NCBI GenBank assembly: GCA_017948555.1
Contig: JAFMYY010000012.1
Location: forward strand, 84,508-148,507
Direction: 5' to 3'
DNA from: Cesiribacteraceae bacterium YIM B00369
GTDB taxonomy: Bacteria; Bacteroidota; Bacteroidia; Cytophagales; Cyclobacteriaceae
DNA: 64,000 nt
The position numbers and the translations under genes are program-made. The notes beneath the pieces are model-generated. The model was not told where the DNA came from, did no database searches, and was given only the letters and a program-made list of their open reading frames with translations. Positions 1-8,744 of this stretch are shown piece by piece (positions within the stretch are counted from its first letter, which is position 1; each line of letters opens with the position of its first letter).

Positions 1-284
1 CAACAATCAGGGAACTGGTACCGGAACCGGTACTGATATAAATAATCAGGGAACAGGTACAGGAACCGGGACTGATATAAATAACCAGGGTACTGGAACT
101 GACATCAACAATCAGGGAACTGGTACCGGAACCGGTACTGATATAAATAATCAGGGAACAGGTACAGGAACCGGGACTGATATAAATAACCAGGGTACTG
201 GAACTGACATTAACAATCAGGGAACAGGTACAGGAACCGGAACTGATATCAATAATCCGGGAACTGGTACAGGTACTGGAACCG
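1..284 (+). repeat. Higher-order tandem repeat, 105-bp period
   Basis: Copies begin at 1, 106 and 211 and are nearly identical at base level (for example T instead of C at 211). Each 105-bp copy contains three sub-units of 39, 39 and 27 bp, all in the reading frame of the upstream partial gene. Near identity at silent positions points to recent duplication of the 105-bp unit. The total copy number cannot be seen because the array starts at or before the window edge. Confidence 0.9.
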
Positions 285-304
285 GAACTGGCACAGGATA
301 CTAA
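2..304 (+). CDS. 3' end of a Gly-Thr-rich tandem-repeat protein (partial)
   Basis: The open frame enters from the left edge and stops at TAA 302-304. It encodes about 100 residues made almost entirely of GTGTGT blocks separated by D-I-N-N-Q. The blocks follow a 13+13+9 residue pattern (35 residues) and the last ones degenerate to NNPGTGTG, ending G-Y. The composition (G, T, N, D, Q only) suggests an extracellular or surface low-complexity stalk or adhesin-like tail, but no family is recognised. No T9SS C-terminal domain follows the repeats. The N-terminus and any functional domain lie outside the window. A strong terminator follows directly. Confidence 0.75.
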   Translation, partial: NNQGTGTGTGTDINNQGTGTGTGTDINNQGTGTDINNQGTGTGTGTDINNQGTGTGTGTDINNQGTGTDINNQGTGTGTGTDINNPGTGTGTGTGTGTGY

Positions 305-341
305 TAATTCTTTTACATAATAGAAAAGAAGTGATAAGTGA

Positions 342-373
342 AGACTCCACGGCTAAGCTGTGGAGTCTTTTTG
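342..373 (+). terminator. Rho-independent terminator
   Basis: A perfect 9-bp stem (AGACTCCAC / GTGGAGTCT, 342-350 with 360-368) with a 9-nt loop is followed by a T-rich run. It ends the repeat-protein gene. Confidence 0.85.
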
Positions 374-546
374 TTTTCTGAAAAGAATAATATAATAAAA
401 GAAGTCCGGGCGGGGCTCATAAGCAGGTATTATAATTAAAAAGATTAAATTCCACTCTGCAAGCTTTAAAATCATCTGTTTTGTTTCGTTTTTACCGTTT
501 TCTTCCTTATAATAAGGTGTTGATTTATAACCTTATATTTTTTTTT

Positions 547-1152
547 ATGAAAAGACTTTTACAGCTTGTTTCAGTATTTGCCTTAATGTTAAGTTTTGCC
601 TGCGAAGGACCTGAAGGCCCTCCGGGACCTCAGGGAGAAACAGGCCCTGCAGGAACCAGAGGCCCTGCCGGAGAGGATGCTCAAAGAAGTGCCGTTTTAG
701 ATTCTTATATTGATTTTGAAGCAGATGAAGAAGGGGGGAATTATAGCAGTGGATTTTCACTGGCATCCCTGGAGGTTTCAGATTCAGACATTGTACTGGT
801 GTATATGCTGGCTGGTGTAATTCCGGATGGAAATGGAAATAATATGGTTTTCTGGAGCCCGCTTCCCCAGACTTACAGACTTGAGCAGGGGCCTGTAACC
901 TATACCTATGCATATGCTGATGCTGGTGTTCTTTTGTTTATCGATACAGAAATTAACTGGGCAGAACTTACACAGGAAGAAAGAGAAGATCTGACACTGG
1001 AGCAGGTTTTCAGATTTGTTGTAATCCCCGGAGAGACGTATGCTGCTAACCAGAGAACTAAAGGCAGTTTAGAATACCTTCAGAGCCTTTCTTATCACGA
1101 AATATTAAAAAAATTCAATATTTCAGATAAAAAAGTTCCTGTATTAAATTAA
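547..1152 (+). CDS. Collagen-like lipoprotein
   Basis: Predicted 201-residue exported lipoprotein. The start at 547 gives a clean signal peptide (MKRLLQLVSVFALMLSFAC) with the lipobox cysteine at about residue 19; the frame is open further upstream from a TTG at 481, but that extension would bury the signal. Directly after the cysteine there are about eight Gly-X-Y triplets (GPEGPPGPQGETGPAGTRGP), a short collagen-like stalk. The remaining ~150 residues form an unrecognised globular domain. Short collagen-like stretches next to the lipobox occur in many Bacteroidota lipoproteins; the function is unknown, with surface display or linker use inferred. The gene is monocistronic, between two terminators. 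Confidence 0.8.
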   Translation: MKRLLQLVSVFALMLSFACEGPEGPPGPQGETGPAGTRGPAGEDAQRSAVLDSYIDFEADEEGGNYSSGFSLASLEVSDSDIVLVYMLAGVIPDGNGNNMVFWSPLPQTYRLEQGPVTYTYAYADAGVLLFIDTEINWAELTQEEREDLTLEQVFRFVVIPGETYAANQRTKGSLEYLQSLSYHEILKKFNISDKKVPVLN

Positions 1153-1161
1153 AAATATCCC

Positions 1162-1188
1162 GGGCCGCTAATTGGCGGCTCTTTTTTT
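1162..1188 (+). terminator. Rho-independent terminator
   Basis: GCCGC/GCGGC stem extended by a G-T and a G-C pair around a short loop, followed by seven T residues, 10 bases after the collagen-like lipoprotein stop. Confidence 0.75.
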
Positions 1189-1534
1189 CAATGTTCTTTC
1201 AATCCTGTTTCAGTAGCGGGAGGGCCGGTTGTCGCCTGTTCTTAAATTTAATAATCCGGCTTATATTTCCCCGGAAACCATATTAGAAGAAACATCCTTA
1301 ACAAAAAGGTTTGGCGTTGATTAGCTGCTGCCTCTGTTTAACCCGGTAACAGGGAGGCATTGTGGATAAAGAGGGGGAAAGTGCTTCAGGCGGAGCCCGG
1401 GGAGTATGAAATTTTTTTTCTTTTTGGTATATTGTAATAAATTGAAATTCAGTTTCTTATGTGGGAAGCTGTTTGAATATTTTTTGTTTGTCTTCCATTA
1501 TCATGCTTCAGATAAGAAAACACGGGAATACGCT
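1189..1534. other. Upstream region of the SusC operon
   Basis: About 350 bases without a convincing gene. The SusC frame stays open back to an ATG at 1406, but that part encodes F/K-rich residues unlike a signal peptide. The promoter and any regulatory site of the uptake operon must lie here; I could not pick out a clear TTTG / TAnnTTTG pair. Confidence 0.5.
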
Positions 1535-4500
1535 ATGAATGGCAATATGTACGCAAAAGACGGGCGGAAACTAAAACCTTTTTTACTGCTGCTTTCATTT
1601 CTTACTTGCTTATTTTTTTTCCAATTGCAGGCTTTTAGCCAGGAAGCAGGTGGAGTGATTACGGTAAGAGGCCGGGTGCAAAGTGCAGGGAGTGAGGGCG
1701 CAGCGGCTGAAGGGGTTCCCGGAGCCACTGTTTTAGTGAAAGGCAGCGGTGCGGGAACTGCAACAGATATGGCGGGCAACTTCCAGCTAAGAGTCTCCCC
1801 GAATGCCACTCTGGTAATTTCCATGGTGGGTTACCAGAGTCAGGAGGTTCCGGTAAATGGCAGAACAAACCTTGAAATTTCCCTGACGGAAGATGTAAGC
1901 CAGCTTAAAGAAGTTGTAGTAACAGGCTACCAGACTATTGACAGAAAGCTCTTTACCGGATCTGCGGCAACTTTAGATGCTGATGATGTAAAAAGAGCCG
2001 GCGTAACCGATGCCAGCCGGATGCTGGAAGGCAGGGTGGCAGGTGTTTCGGTACAGAACGTATCGGGTACTTTTGGCGCAGCGCCTAAAATAAGGGTACG
2101 CGGTGCCACATCTATTACAGGCGATAATAAGCCTTTGTGGGTGGTTGACGGAGTTATTCTTGAAGATGTGGTGAATGTTTCAAACGACCAGCTTTCCACC
2201 GGCGATCCCGCCACTCTCATCGGTTCCTCCGTTGCAGGTTTGAACCCCGACGATATAGAAAGCTTCCAGATATTAAAAGATGCCTCAGCTACAGCTATGT
2301 ACGGGGCCAGAGCGATGAACGGTGTAGTCGTAATTACCACGAAGAAGGGAAAACCAGGTAAGCCGGTAGTATCTTATACCGGTAATTTTTCCACCTACTT
2401 AAAACCCACCTACCGCTCATTTAATATCATGAATTCAGCCGACCAGATGTCGGTATATGCAGAACTGGACCGCAAGGGCTGGTTTACACATTCCGATGCC
2501 TCGAGGCGGCAGGATGGAGGGGTTTTTACCAAAATGTATGACCTGATCAATACATACGACCCTGCCGGCGGAACTTTCGGACTGCCAAATACTCCGGAGG
2601 CAAGAGCAGCCTTTTTACAGCGCTATGCTGAAGTAAATACCGATTGGTTTGACGTGCTGTTTAAGAACTCCTTTATGCAGGAGCATTCTCTCAGTATATC
2701 TTCAGGTACCGATAAATCCCGGCTTTATTTTTCTACCAGTTACCTGCAGGACCATGGCTGGACTATTGCCGATGGGGTAAAGCGTTTTACCGGAAATGCA
2801 AGGGCAAACTTTAACCTCTCAGATAAGATAAGCCTGGGGTTAATTACCCAGGGTTCCATTCGCGACCAGCAGGCTCCCGGGACGGTGGAGCGGATAAGTA
2901 ACCCGGTTTCAGGAGAGTTTAACAGGGATTTTGATATTAACCCTTTTAGTTTCGCCCTCAATACAAGCCGGACCTTAACGGCATTTGATGAGAATGGTAA
3001 CCGTGAATACTTCAGAAGGAATTTTGCCCCCTTCAACATCCTTAATGAGCTTGAAAACAATACCATCGATCTTTCCATGATCGATTTAAAGCTCCAGGGC
3101 GATTTCAGTTATAAGATTTTACCAAACCTGAAGTACTCCTTCCTGGGAGCATTGCGCTATGCCAAAACAAGCCAGGAGCATAAAGTGCGCGAAAATTCAA
3201 ATATGGCCATGGCTTACAGGGCCGCCGGCGATGCTACTGTAGAGGATAATAATAAATTTCTGTATCGCGACCCTGATAATCCCGAGGCTCAGCCGGTAGT
3301 TATTTTGCCTTATGGTGGCTTTTATAATACCAACGATGTTAACCTTGTAAGCTACAATTTACGAAATACCCTGGAGTGGGATAAAACAATTAATGATACG
3401 CACCTGCTCCATTTTTTCACCTCCCAGGAGCTTCGGTATGCAAACCGCCAGACGAGGGGATTTACAGGCGCAGGTTACCAGTACGATAAAGGAGGGGTTC
3501 CGTATATCGACTATCGCTTTATAAAGCAAAACACGGAAAACAATTTTAACTACTATAATATGAACATGCGGTTCGACCGTTACCTCGCTTATATGGCAAA
3601 TGGCGCCTACTCCTATAAAGGAAAGTATGTGGTAAACGGAACTGTACGTTACGATGGCTCAAACCTTCTTGGAGAGTCACCCTCAGCACGCTGGCTGCCT
3701 ACATGGAATATAAGTGGCTCCTGGAATCTGGATACTGAAGCATTTATGCAGCAGCAGGATTTGGTTAACCGCTTAACCCTGCGTGCCACTTATGGCTTAA
3801 CAGCCAGTATGGGCAATGCCACGAACTCAAGTCTTGTGTTACAAAACGCCAGTACCCGCCGCCCCTACCTCTCAGAGGTGGAGTCAGTGATATTTATAGA
3901 GGCACTGGAAAATGAAGAGCTTACATGGGAAAAGCAATATGAAACCAATATAGGTGTGGATGCCGGTTTCTGGAATGAGCGGGTAACTTTTACCATAGAC
4001 GGATACTTAAGGAACTCCTTCGACCTGATTGGCCCAATTCGTACTTCCGGAATTGGCGGGCAGGAAATAAAGATAGCAAACTATGCCGATATGCGCTCGC
4101 ATGGGGTGGAGTTTAGCCTGGGCGGAGATGTTTACAAACAAAAAGATTGGGGATGGAGGACTCAGCTAACCTTTGGGTACAATGAAGGGCGGATTACCAA
4201 TTTAAAAAACAACCCATATATATGGTCATTGGTAGTGCCGGAGGGAGGGCCTAAAGAAGGTTACCCTTACAGAGGCTTGTTCTCTATAGATTACCAGGGG
4301 CTTCAATCCGATACAGGCTCTCCCGTATTTATAAATCAGGATGGCGAGCTAAGTGGCAATGTTTATCTTCAAAGCGACCAGACTCAGTTTTTGAAATACG
4401 AGGGACCGGTAGATCCTATCCTGAACAGTGGATTGTTCAATACCTTCCGTTATAAGAACTTTTCGCTGACTGCATTGCTTACCTATAGTGGCGGCCATAA

Positions 4501-4945
4501 AATAAGGCTAAGCCCTGCTTTTAAAACATCGTCCCGCTCATCTTATACCGATTTTGATGCAATGCCTTACGAGTTTGTAAACCGCTGGACACTGAGCGGA
4601 GATGAAACCAACGAGCGGCACGATGTGCCTTCAATTCTGGATATGATTGAAGCCTCACAGTTAGGAGGAACTTATCCTTACAATAACTATAATTACTCAA
4701 CTGACAGGGTTGCCGATGGTGATTTTATACGGATGAAACAGCTTTCTCTGGCTTATAACCTGCCTGCTAAGCATGTTAATTCCATTGGCTTTAATGCTCT
4801 TTCAGTAAGCATAGTGGCTAATAATATATGGCTGATCTATTCCGATGAGGCCCTGCGGGGTCAGGATCCTGAATTCTTTAACAGTGGTGGAGTGGCAATG
4901 CCCGTACCAAGGCAGCTTACCCTTTCCTTGAAAGCAGGCCTTTAA
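1535..4945 (+). CDS. SusC/RagA-family TonB-linked outer membrane protein
   Basis: Outer-membrane nutrient importer powered by TonB. Start chosen at 1535 (1136 residues), because a basic N-terminus and hydrophobic signal (KLKPFLLLLSFLTCLFFFQL...AFSQ) follow; an ATG at 1547 is also possible. Domain order: signal peptide ~1-35; carboxypeptidase-regulatory-like domain ~40-120 (GVPGATVLVKGS...GTATDMAGNF); TonB box region EVVVTGY at about 126-132; plug domain ~140-265 including the family hallmarks RVRGATS, PLWVVDG, ILKDASATAMYG and GVVVITTKKG; then a 22-strand-type barrel to the C-terminus. The SusD partner starts 14 bases later. Substrate unknown: no glycoside hydrolase is adjacent. Confidence 0.95.
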   Translation: MNGNMYAKDGRKLKPFLLLLSFLTCLFFFQLQAFSQEAGGVITVRGRVQSAGSEGAAAEGVPGATVLVKGSGAGTATDMAGNFQLRVSPNATLVISMVGYQSQEVPVNGRTNLEISLTEDVSQLKEVVVTGYQTIDRKLFTGSAATLDADDVKRAGVTDASRMLEGRVAGVSVQNVSGTFGAAPKIRVRGATSITGDNKPLWVVDGVILEDVVNVSNDQLSTGDPATLIGSSVAGLNPDDIESFQILKDASATAMYGARAMNGVVVITTKKGKPGKPVVSYTGNFSTYLKPTYRSFNIMNSADQMSVYAELDRKGWFTHSDASRRQDGGVFTKMYDLINTYDPAGGTFGLPNTPEARAAFLQRYAEVNTDWFDVLFKNSFMQEHSLSISSGTDKSRLYFSTSYLQDHGWTIADGVKRFTGNARANFNLSDKISLGLITQGSIRDQQAPGTVERISNPVSGEFNRDFDINPFSFALNTSRTLTAFDENGNREYFRRNFAPFNILNELENNTIDLSMIDLKLQGDFSYKILPNLKYSFLGALRYAKTSQEHKVRENSNMAMAYRAAGDATVEDNNKFLYRDPDNPEAQPVVILPYGGFYNTNDVNLVSYNLRNTLEWDKTINDTHLLHFFTSQELRYANRQTRGFTGAGYQYDKGGVPYIDYRFIKQNTENNFNYYNMNMRFDRYLAYMANGAYSYKGKYVVNGTVRYDGSNLLGESPSARWLPTWNISGSWNLDTEAFMQQQDLVNRLTLRATYGLTASMGNATNSSLVLQNASTRRPYLSEVESVIFIEALENEELTWEKQYETNIGVDAGFWNERVTFTIDGYLRNSFDLIGPIRTSGIGGQEIKIANYADMRSHGVEFSLGGDVYKQKDWGWRTQLTFGYNEGRITNLKNNPYIWSLVVPEGGPKEGYPYRGLFSIDYQGLQSDTGSPVFINQDGELSGNVYLQSDQTQFLKYEGPVDPILNSGLFNTFRYKNFSLTALLTYSGGHKIRLSPAFKTSSRSSYTDFDAMPYEFVNRWTLSGDETNERHDVPSILDMIEASQLGGTYPYNNYNYSTDRVADGDFIRMKQLSLAYNLPAKHVNSIGFNALSVSIVANNIWLIYSDEALRGQDPEFFNSGGVAMPVPRQLTLSLKAGL

Positions 4946-4959
4946 CTGAAAATATAGAA

Positions 4960-6414
4960 ATGAAAAATAAATTATCACCCATACTGTTTTTTCTGCTGAT
5001 TGCCGCCTCCGCCTGTGAGGATTTTCTGGAGCAGCCGGTCGACCAGCGGACAAAATTAAATACCGTGGAAAAAGTAAGTGAGCTGTTGGTAACTGCTTAC
5101 CCGCAGGCCGATTATGCTACATTTACCGAAGCTATGTCGGACCTGGTAGTGGATAAGGGAAGCAGCCCTATTGAAATATTAGAAATTAACATTAACCCTT
5201 ACTTTTTCCGGGATGTTCAGAATAAAGAAGAAGGATCGCCTGATTTTTACTGGAATGCCTGCTATAAAGCCATAGCAGCAGCCAACCATGCGCTGGAGGC
5301 TATTAAAAAGGCCCCAGATCCGGGGGATTACCGGGCTCAGAGAGGAGAGGCCTTAGTGGCAAGGGCCTATGCTCATTTTATGCTTGTTACTTTATTTTCA
5401 CCTGTATACAATCCGGAAACAGCAGCTACAGACCCGGGAATTCCTTACGTAACAGAGCCTGAAACAGTAGTGCTGGAGCAGTACGACCGTAAAACAGTAG
5501 CCTATGTGTACGAACAAATTGAAAAAGATTTAAAGCAGGGCTTGCCTTTGATTGATAATAATGAATACAGGGTGCCAAAGTACCATTTCAATACAGCAGC
5601 GGCACATGCCTTCGCTACCCGTTTTTACCTGTTTAAGCAGGATTATGAAAATGTGGTATACCATGCGGATCTTGTATTTCCCGGAGGAAGTGCAGGCGAT
5701 AATTTGCGGCCATGGGTTGAGGACTACAGTAAACTGACTTATTATGAGGGAATTGCAGTTTATACGCAGGCAACTGAAAAAGCCAATTTATTATTAGCGG
5801 AAACAGTGTCTGTCTGGGCAAGGTATTACCCCGTTTACAGGTATGCTATGGCAGGTGGTGTGGTGGATTATTTTTTCCGAAGCCCCAATGTTACCGGCGC
5901 CAGGTGGGTACAGCCTTTGTACGAGCGGGGAACAGGAAATCCCTTTATTCTTAAGTTCAGGGAGCATTTTGTCCGCTCAGGCGTAAATGCGAATATAGGG
6001 GATGCCTATACAATTTTTCCTCTTTTTACAGCTGAGGAAGTATTATTTAACCGGGCAGAGGCAAACCTGCAGCTGGGGAACCTCAGGGAAGCAAGAGAAG
6101 CGCTTAACCTGTATGCCAGCAAGCGTATTGGAAATTACAACTCAGCAGCACACGCCATAACCAATGCCAAACTCCGTTCTTTTTATAGCACCTCAAATGT
6201 ACAAGAAGGTTTACTGCAGGCTCTTCTGGATTTTAAGGCCGCTGAGTTTGTTCAGGAAGGAATGCGGTGGTTCGATATTATAAGGCATAACATACCAGTG
6301 TACCATTATACAGCGGATGGACGGGAACTGGTGCTCGAGCCCGGAGATCCACGGAGGGTTTTTCAGATTCCTCAGGAGGCTGTGCTGGCAGGTATTAAGA
6401 GGAATCCGCGTTAA
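4960..6414 (+). CDS. SusD/RagB-family nutrient-binding lipoprotein
   Basis: Surface lipoprotein of 484 residues that caps the SusC barrel and binds its ligand. The signal peptide ends in a lipobox (IAASAC, Cys about 19), followed by the typical FLEQPVDQRT opening. The helical TPR-like fold is supported by RGEALVARAYAHFMLVTLF and the C-terminal AEFVQEGMRWFDIIRHN segment, both conserved in the family. Lies 14 bases behind susC and 32 bases ahead of the metallohydrolase gene, so surely one operon. Length is normal for the smaller SusD members. Confidence 0.93.
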   Translation: MKNKLSPILFFLLIAASACEDFLEQPVDQRTKLNTVEKVSELLVTAYPQADYATFTEAMSDLVVDKGSSPIEILEININPYFFRDVQNKEEGSPDFYWNACYKAIAAANHALEAIKKAPDPGDYRAQRGEALVARAYAHFMLVTLFSPVYNPETAATDPGIPYVTEPETVVLEQYDRKTVAYVYEQIEKDLKQGLPLIDNNEYRVPKYHFNTAAAHAFATRFYLFKQDYENVVYHADLVFPGGSAGDNLRPWVEDYSKLTYYEGIAVYTQATEKANLLLAETVSVWARYYPVYRYAMAGGVVDYFFRSPNVTGARWVQPLYERGTGNPFILKFREHFVRSGVNANIGDAYTIFPLFTAEEVLFNRAEANLQLGNLREAREALNLYASKRIGNYNSAAHAITNAKLRSFYSTSNVQEGLLQALLDFKAAEFVQEGMRWFDIIRHNIPVYHYTADGRELVLEPGDPRRVFQIPQEAVLAGIKRNPR

Positions 6415-6446
6415 TAGAAAAAGCCGGTTTAAGATAAGAGAGATAG

Positions 6447-7289
6447 ATGGATAAGATTAAAATAAGTTTATTCCTGCTCCTGCTTTTGGGAGCATGGGCC
6501 TGTTCTGAAGAAGAAGATGCCCTTAATACTGAATTTACTGATTTGGGAGGAGAAACATGGGTAAAGGGGCCGGTTGATTTCTGGCTGGATTCCACTTTTG
6601 TAGCTCCTTATAATATTGAGGTAAAATACCGTTTCGACCGTTATGAGCTGGCTTTAAACCGGGTTTTGGTTCCGGTTCAGGAAGACAGGATCATGCCGGT
6701 AATGGAAACCATCAGGAAAACCTGGATTGCCCCTTATGAAGAGGAGGCGGGAGAAACTTTCATAAAAACATTTTCTCCCAAACAGTTTGTGCTGGTAGGC
6801 AGCCCTGAGTATAACCCGAATGGTACTATTACATTGGGGACTGCTGAAGGAGGGCGAAGAGTGGTGTTGTATAAACTGAATGATTTTGCCACCGGTAATG
6901 TGGGGGAAGTAAAGCAAATGCTTCACACCATACACCATGAGTTTGCCCATATCCTGCACCAGACCATTATGTACCCTGAGGAATATAAGAGAATTACCCC
7001 TGCATATACTGCCAGCTGGAACGATTATTCCCTGGCCGATGCCCGCTCCCGTGGGTTTATTACTGAATATGCCCGCAGCAGTCCCGACGAAGATTTTGTG
7101 GAAATGATCTCTTTAATGCTCACGGAAGGAAAAAGGGGGTTTGATGCTATCATAGAAAGTATGCCCGAAGATGTGAGGCCCCTTATGCGCCGGAAAGAAG
7201 CTATTGTAGCGCAGTATTTTGAAGAAAGCTGGGAAATAGATATCTACGCGCTGCAGGCACGTTCAGAAAGGGCGATCAGAGGCTTGTAG
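6447..7289 (+). CDS. Substrate import-associated zinc metallohydrolase lipoprotein
   Basis: Predicted 280-residue lipoprotein with a signal peptide and lipobox (LGAWAC, Cys about 19). A gluzincin-type zinc motif HEFAH sits at about residues 164-168 and a likely third ligand Glu in DEDFVEMISL at about 213-218. This matches the Bacteroidota family of HExxH lipoproteins encoded with SusC/SusD pairs (TIGR04549 / Peptidase_Mx1 type, from memory). Its role is probably cleavage of the imported substrate, or of a protein carrying it, at the cell surface; whether it acts on peptides is inferred from fold only. Third gene of the operon. Confidence 0.85.
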   Translation: MDKIKISLFLLLLLGAWACSEEEDALNTEFTDLGGETWVKGPVDFWLDSTFVAPYNIEVKYRFDRYELALNRVLVPVQEDRIMPVMETIRKTWIAPYEEEAGETFIKTFSPKQFVLVGSPEYNPNGTITLGTAEGGRRVVLYKLNDFATGNVGEVKQMLHTIHHEFAHILHQTIMYPEEYKRITPAYTASWNDYSLADARSRGFITEYARSSPDEDFVEMISLMLTEGKRGFDAIIESMPEDVRPLMRRKEAIVAQYFEESWEIDIYALQARSERAIRGL

Positions 7290-7334
7290 CAGGACGGGGC
7301 AGAAAGCAATAAACCGCTATAATTTTTAGCTTAA

Positions 7335-8660
7335 ATGAAGAAAATTTTATTAATAGCATGGATAACAGTATTCCTTTTGCCTGGCTGCGATAAGGATAAA
7401 GATACCTTGTCGTCTGCAGAAAGGCCGGATGCACGGCTGAACAAAGTGCTGGATGAGTATAAGGAATTGCTTACCGGGGCAGAATGGGGCTGGAAGGCTG
7501 TTTTGTATCCGGGAGGAGGCTCGCGCTACAGTTTTCATTTCAATTTTTCTGAAAATGACAGGGTAAAAATGCTCAGCGATATAAATTCCACCACAGCTGT
7601 TGAGGAATATGAGAGTACTTATCGTCTGAGGGCAATGCAACAGCCTTCCCTTTTATTCGATACTTACTCATACCTTCATATTTTGTCCGATCCTGATGAA
7701 ACCAAAAGTGGCGGAGACCGTGGTCAGGGAAGGTACTCAGACTTTGAGTTCCGGTTCATTAATGCAGGAGAGAATACAATTGAGCTGACAGGGAATTACA
7801 ATGGCAGTAAGCTTATATTGGAAAGAGCTACACAGGAAGAGGCACTTTACCATATGGAAAGTATTGCCGCAACTATAAATGCTTTTGAAAAACTAAATAG
7901 TTTTTCCACCTACTTTAAAAGAATGAAGCTGGGTAATAAAACTTATGACATTGCCGCAAACACAGTTTTCAGGACCATTACCTTTAATTATTATGAAGGA
8001 GCCGTTCCCCGCTCCTTTACCAGTGAATACTATTATGCCGGTGGTGACATTGTACTCCTTAATCCGTTTACAGACGGGGACCTCACCATTAATTCGCTGC
8101 AGGATGTGGCCTTCAACTCTGCAGCAAATGAAATTACTGTTAAAGTAAATAATTCATCGGGCAGAATACAGGAGGCAACAACGCCTGTAAGGGTAAATGC
8201 ATTTGCAGGAAGAAGCTTTTATACTGATCCTCCTAACGGAAGTTATGCAGTGAGCATTTCAGGCTTTACAGCAGAAGGTAAAGAGGATGCGTTTGACCTT
8301 TTCTCCATTGAAGATTATTATTTTCTGGTTTACTGGCCCCGCTTTGGTGAGGTGCCGGGTAATGAAAAACCAACCGGCGAAATAGTCGATCTTTTTGGGT
8401 TCATTCTGTATAACGAAGCTGAGCAAAGGCCGGAAATAGGCTATGGTCCCGCACTCAAGACCAATATTACAAACGACGGGCGGGTTGTTTTCATCCAGGT
8501 CGATGAGTTTGGTGAAACACCTGAGCAGGCCCGCCCAATGGTTGCAGCTACTGTTGAGCAGCTTGTTATTCCGGAAGGGTATTATGTAATTCCGACAGTG
8601 GAGGGTGGTTACGACCTTGTAAGTGCCAAAGATGCCCGCACCTGGATAAGTTTTTTTTAA
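7335..8660 (+). CDS. DUF4302 domain lipoprotein
   Basis: Lipoprotein of 441 residues with lipobox (LLPGC, Cys about 18). The N-terminal segment LNKVLDEYKELLTGAEWGWKAVLYPG and the following FHFNF...VKMLSD stretch are characteristic of the DUF4302 family, found almost only downstream of SusC/SusD/zinc-metallohydrolase gene sets. The biochemical role is unknown; an accessory substrate-binding surface lipoprotein is the best inference. It lies 45 bases after the metallohydrolase and is probably the last gene of the operon, although the YihY-type gene starts only 84 bases later and no clear terminator separates them. Confidence 0.8.
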   Translation: MKKILLIAWITVFLLPGCDKDKDTLSSAERPDARLNKVLDEYKELLTGAEWGWKAVLYPGGGSRYSFHFNFSENDRVKMLSDINSTTAVEEYESTYRLRAMQQPSLLFDTYSYLHILSDPDETKSGGDRGQGRYSDFEFRFINAGENTIELTGNYNGSKLILERATQEEALYHMESIAATINAFEKLNSFSTYFKRMKLGNKTYDIAANTVFRTITFNYYEGAVPRSFTSEYYYAGGDIVLLNPFTDGDLTINSLQDVAFNSAANEITVKVNNSSGRIQEATTPVRVNAFAGRSFYTDPPNGSYAVSISGFTAEGKEDAFDLFSIEDYYFLVYWPRFGEVPGNEKPTGEIVDLFGFILYNEAEQRPEIGYGPALKTNITNDGRVVFIQVDEFGETPEQARPMVAATVEQLVIPEGYYVIPTVEGGYDLVSAKDARTWISFF

Positions 8661-8744
8661 ACGACTGAATGATTGCCCGTTACAATTGTGCGGGATTAAA
8701 TTATTTTTTTTTAAAACATCTTCTTTCTGTCTGGTTGTAAAGAT

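Noticed and set aside
1-304. CRISPR array
   Set aside because: Repeats are contiguous, in frame and coding, with no variable spacers.
545-913. 122-codon ORF opposite the collagen-like gene
   Set aside because: Shadow of the GXY and following codons; no start context or family signal.
1406-1534. In-frame extension of SusC to an ATG at 1406
   Set aside because: The added residues are F/K-rich and hide the signal peptide that starts cleanly after 1535.
8667-8679. GAATGATTGCCCG shared with 60347-60359
   Set aside because: A 13-base match between two places is expected by chance many times in 64 kb; the flanks do not match.
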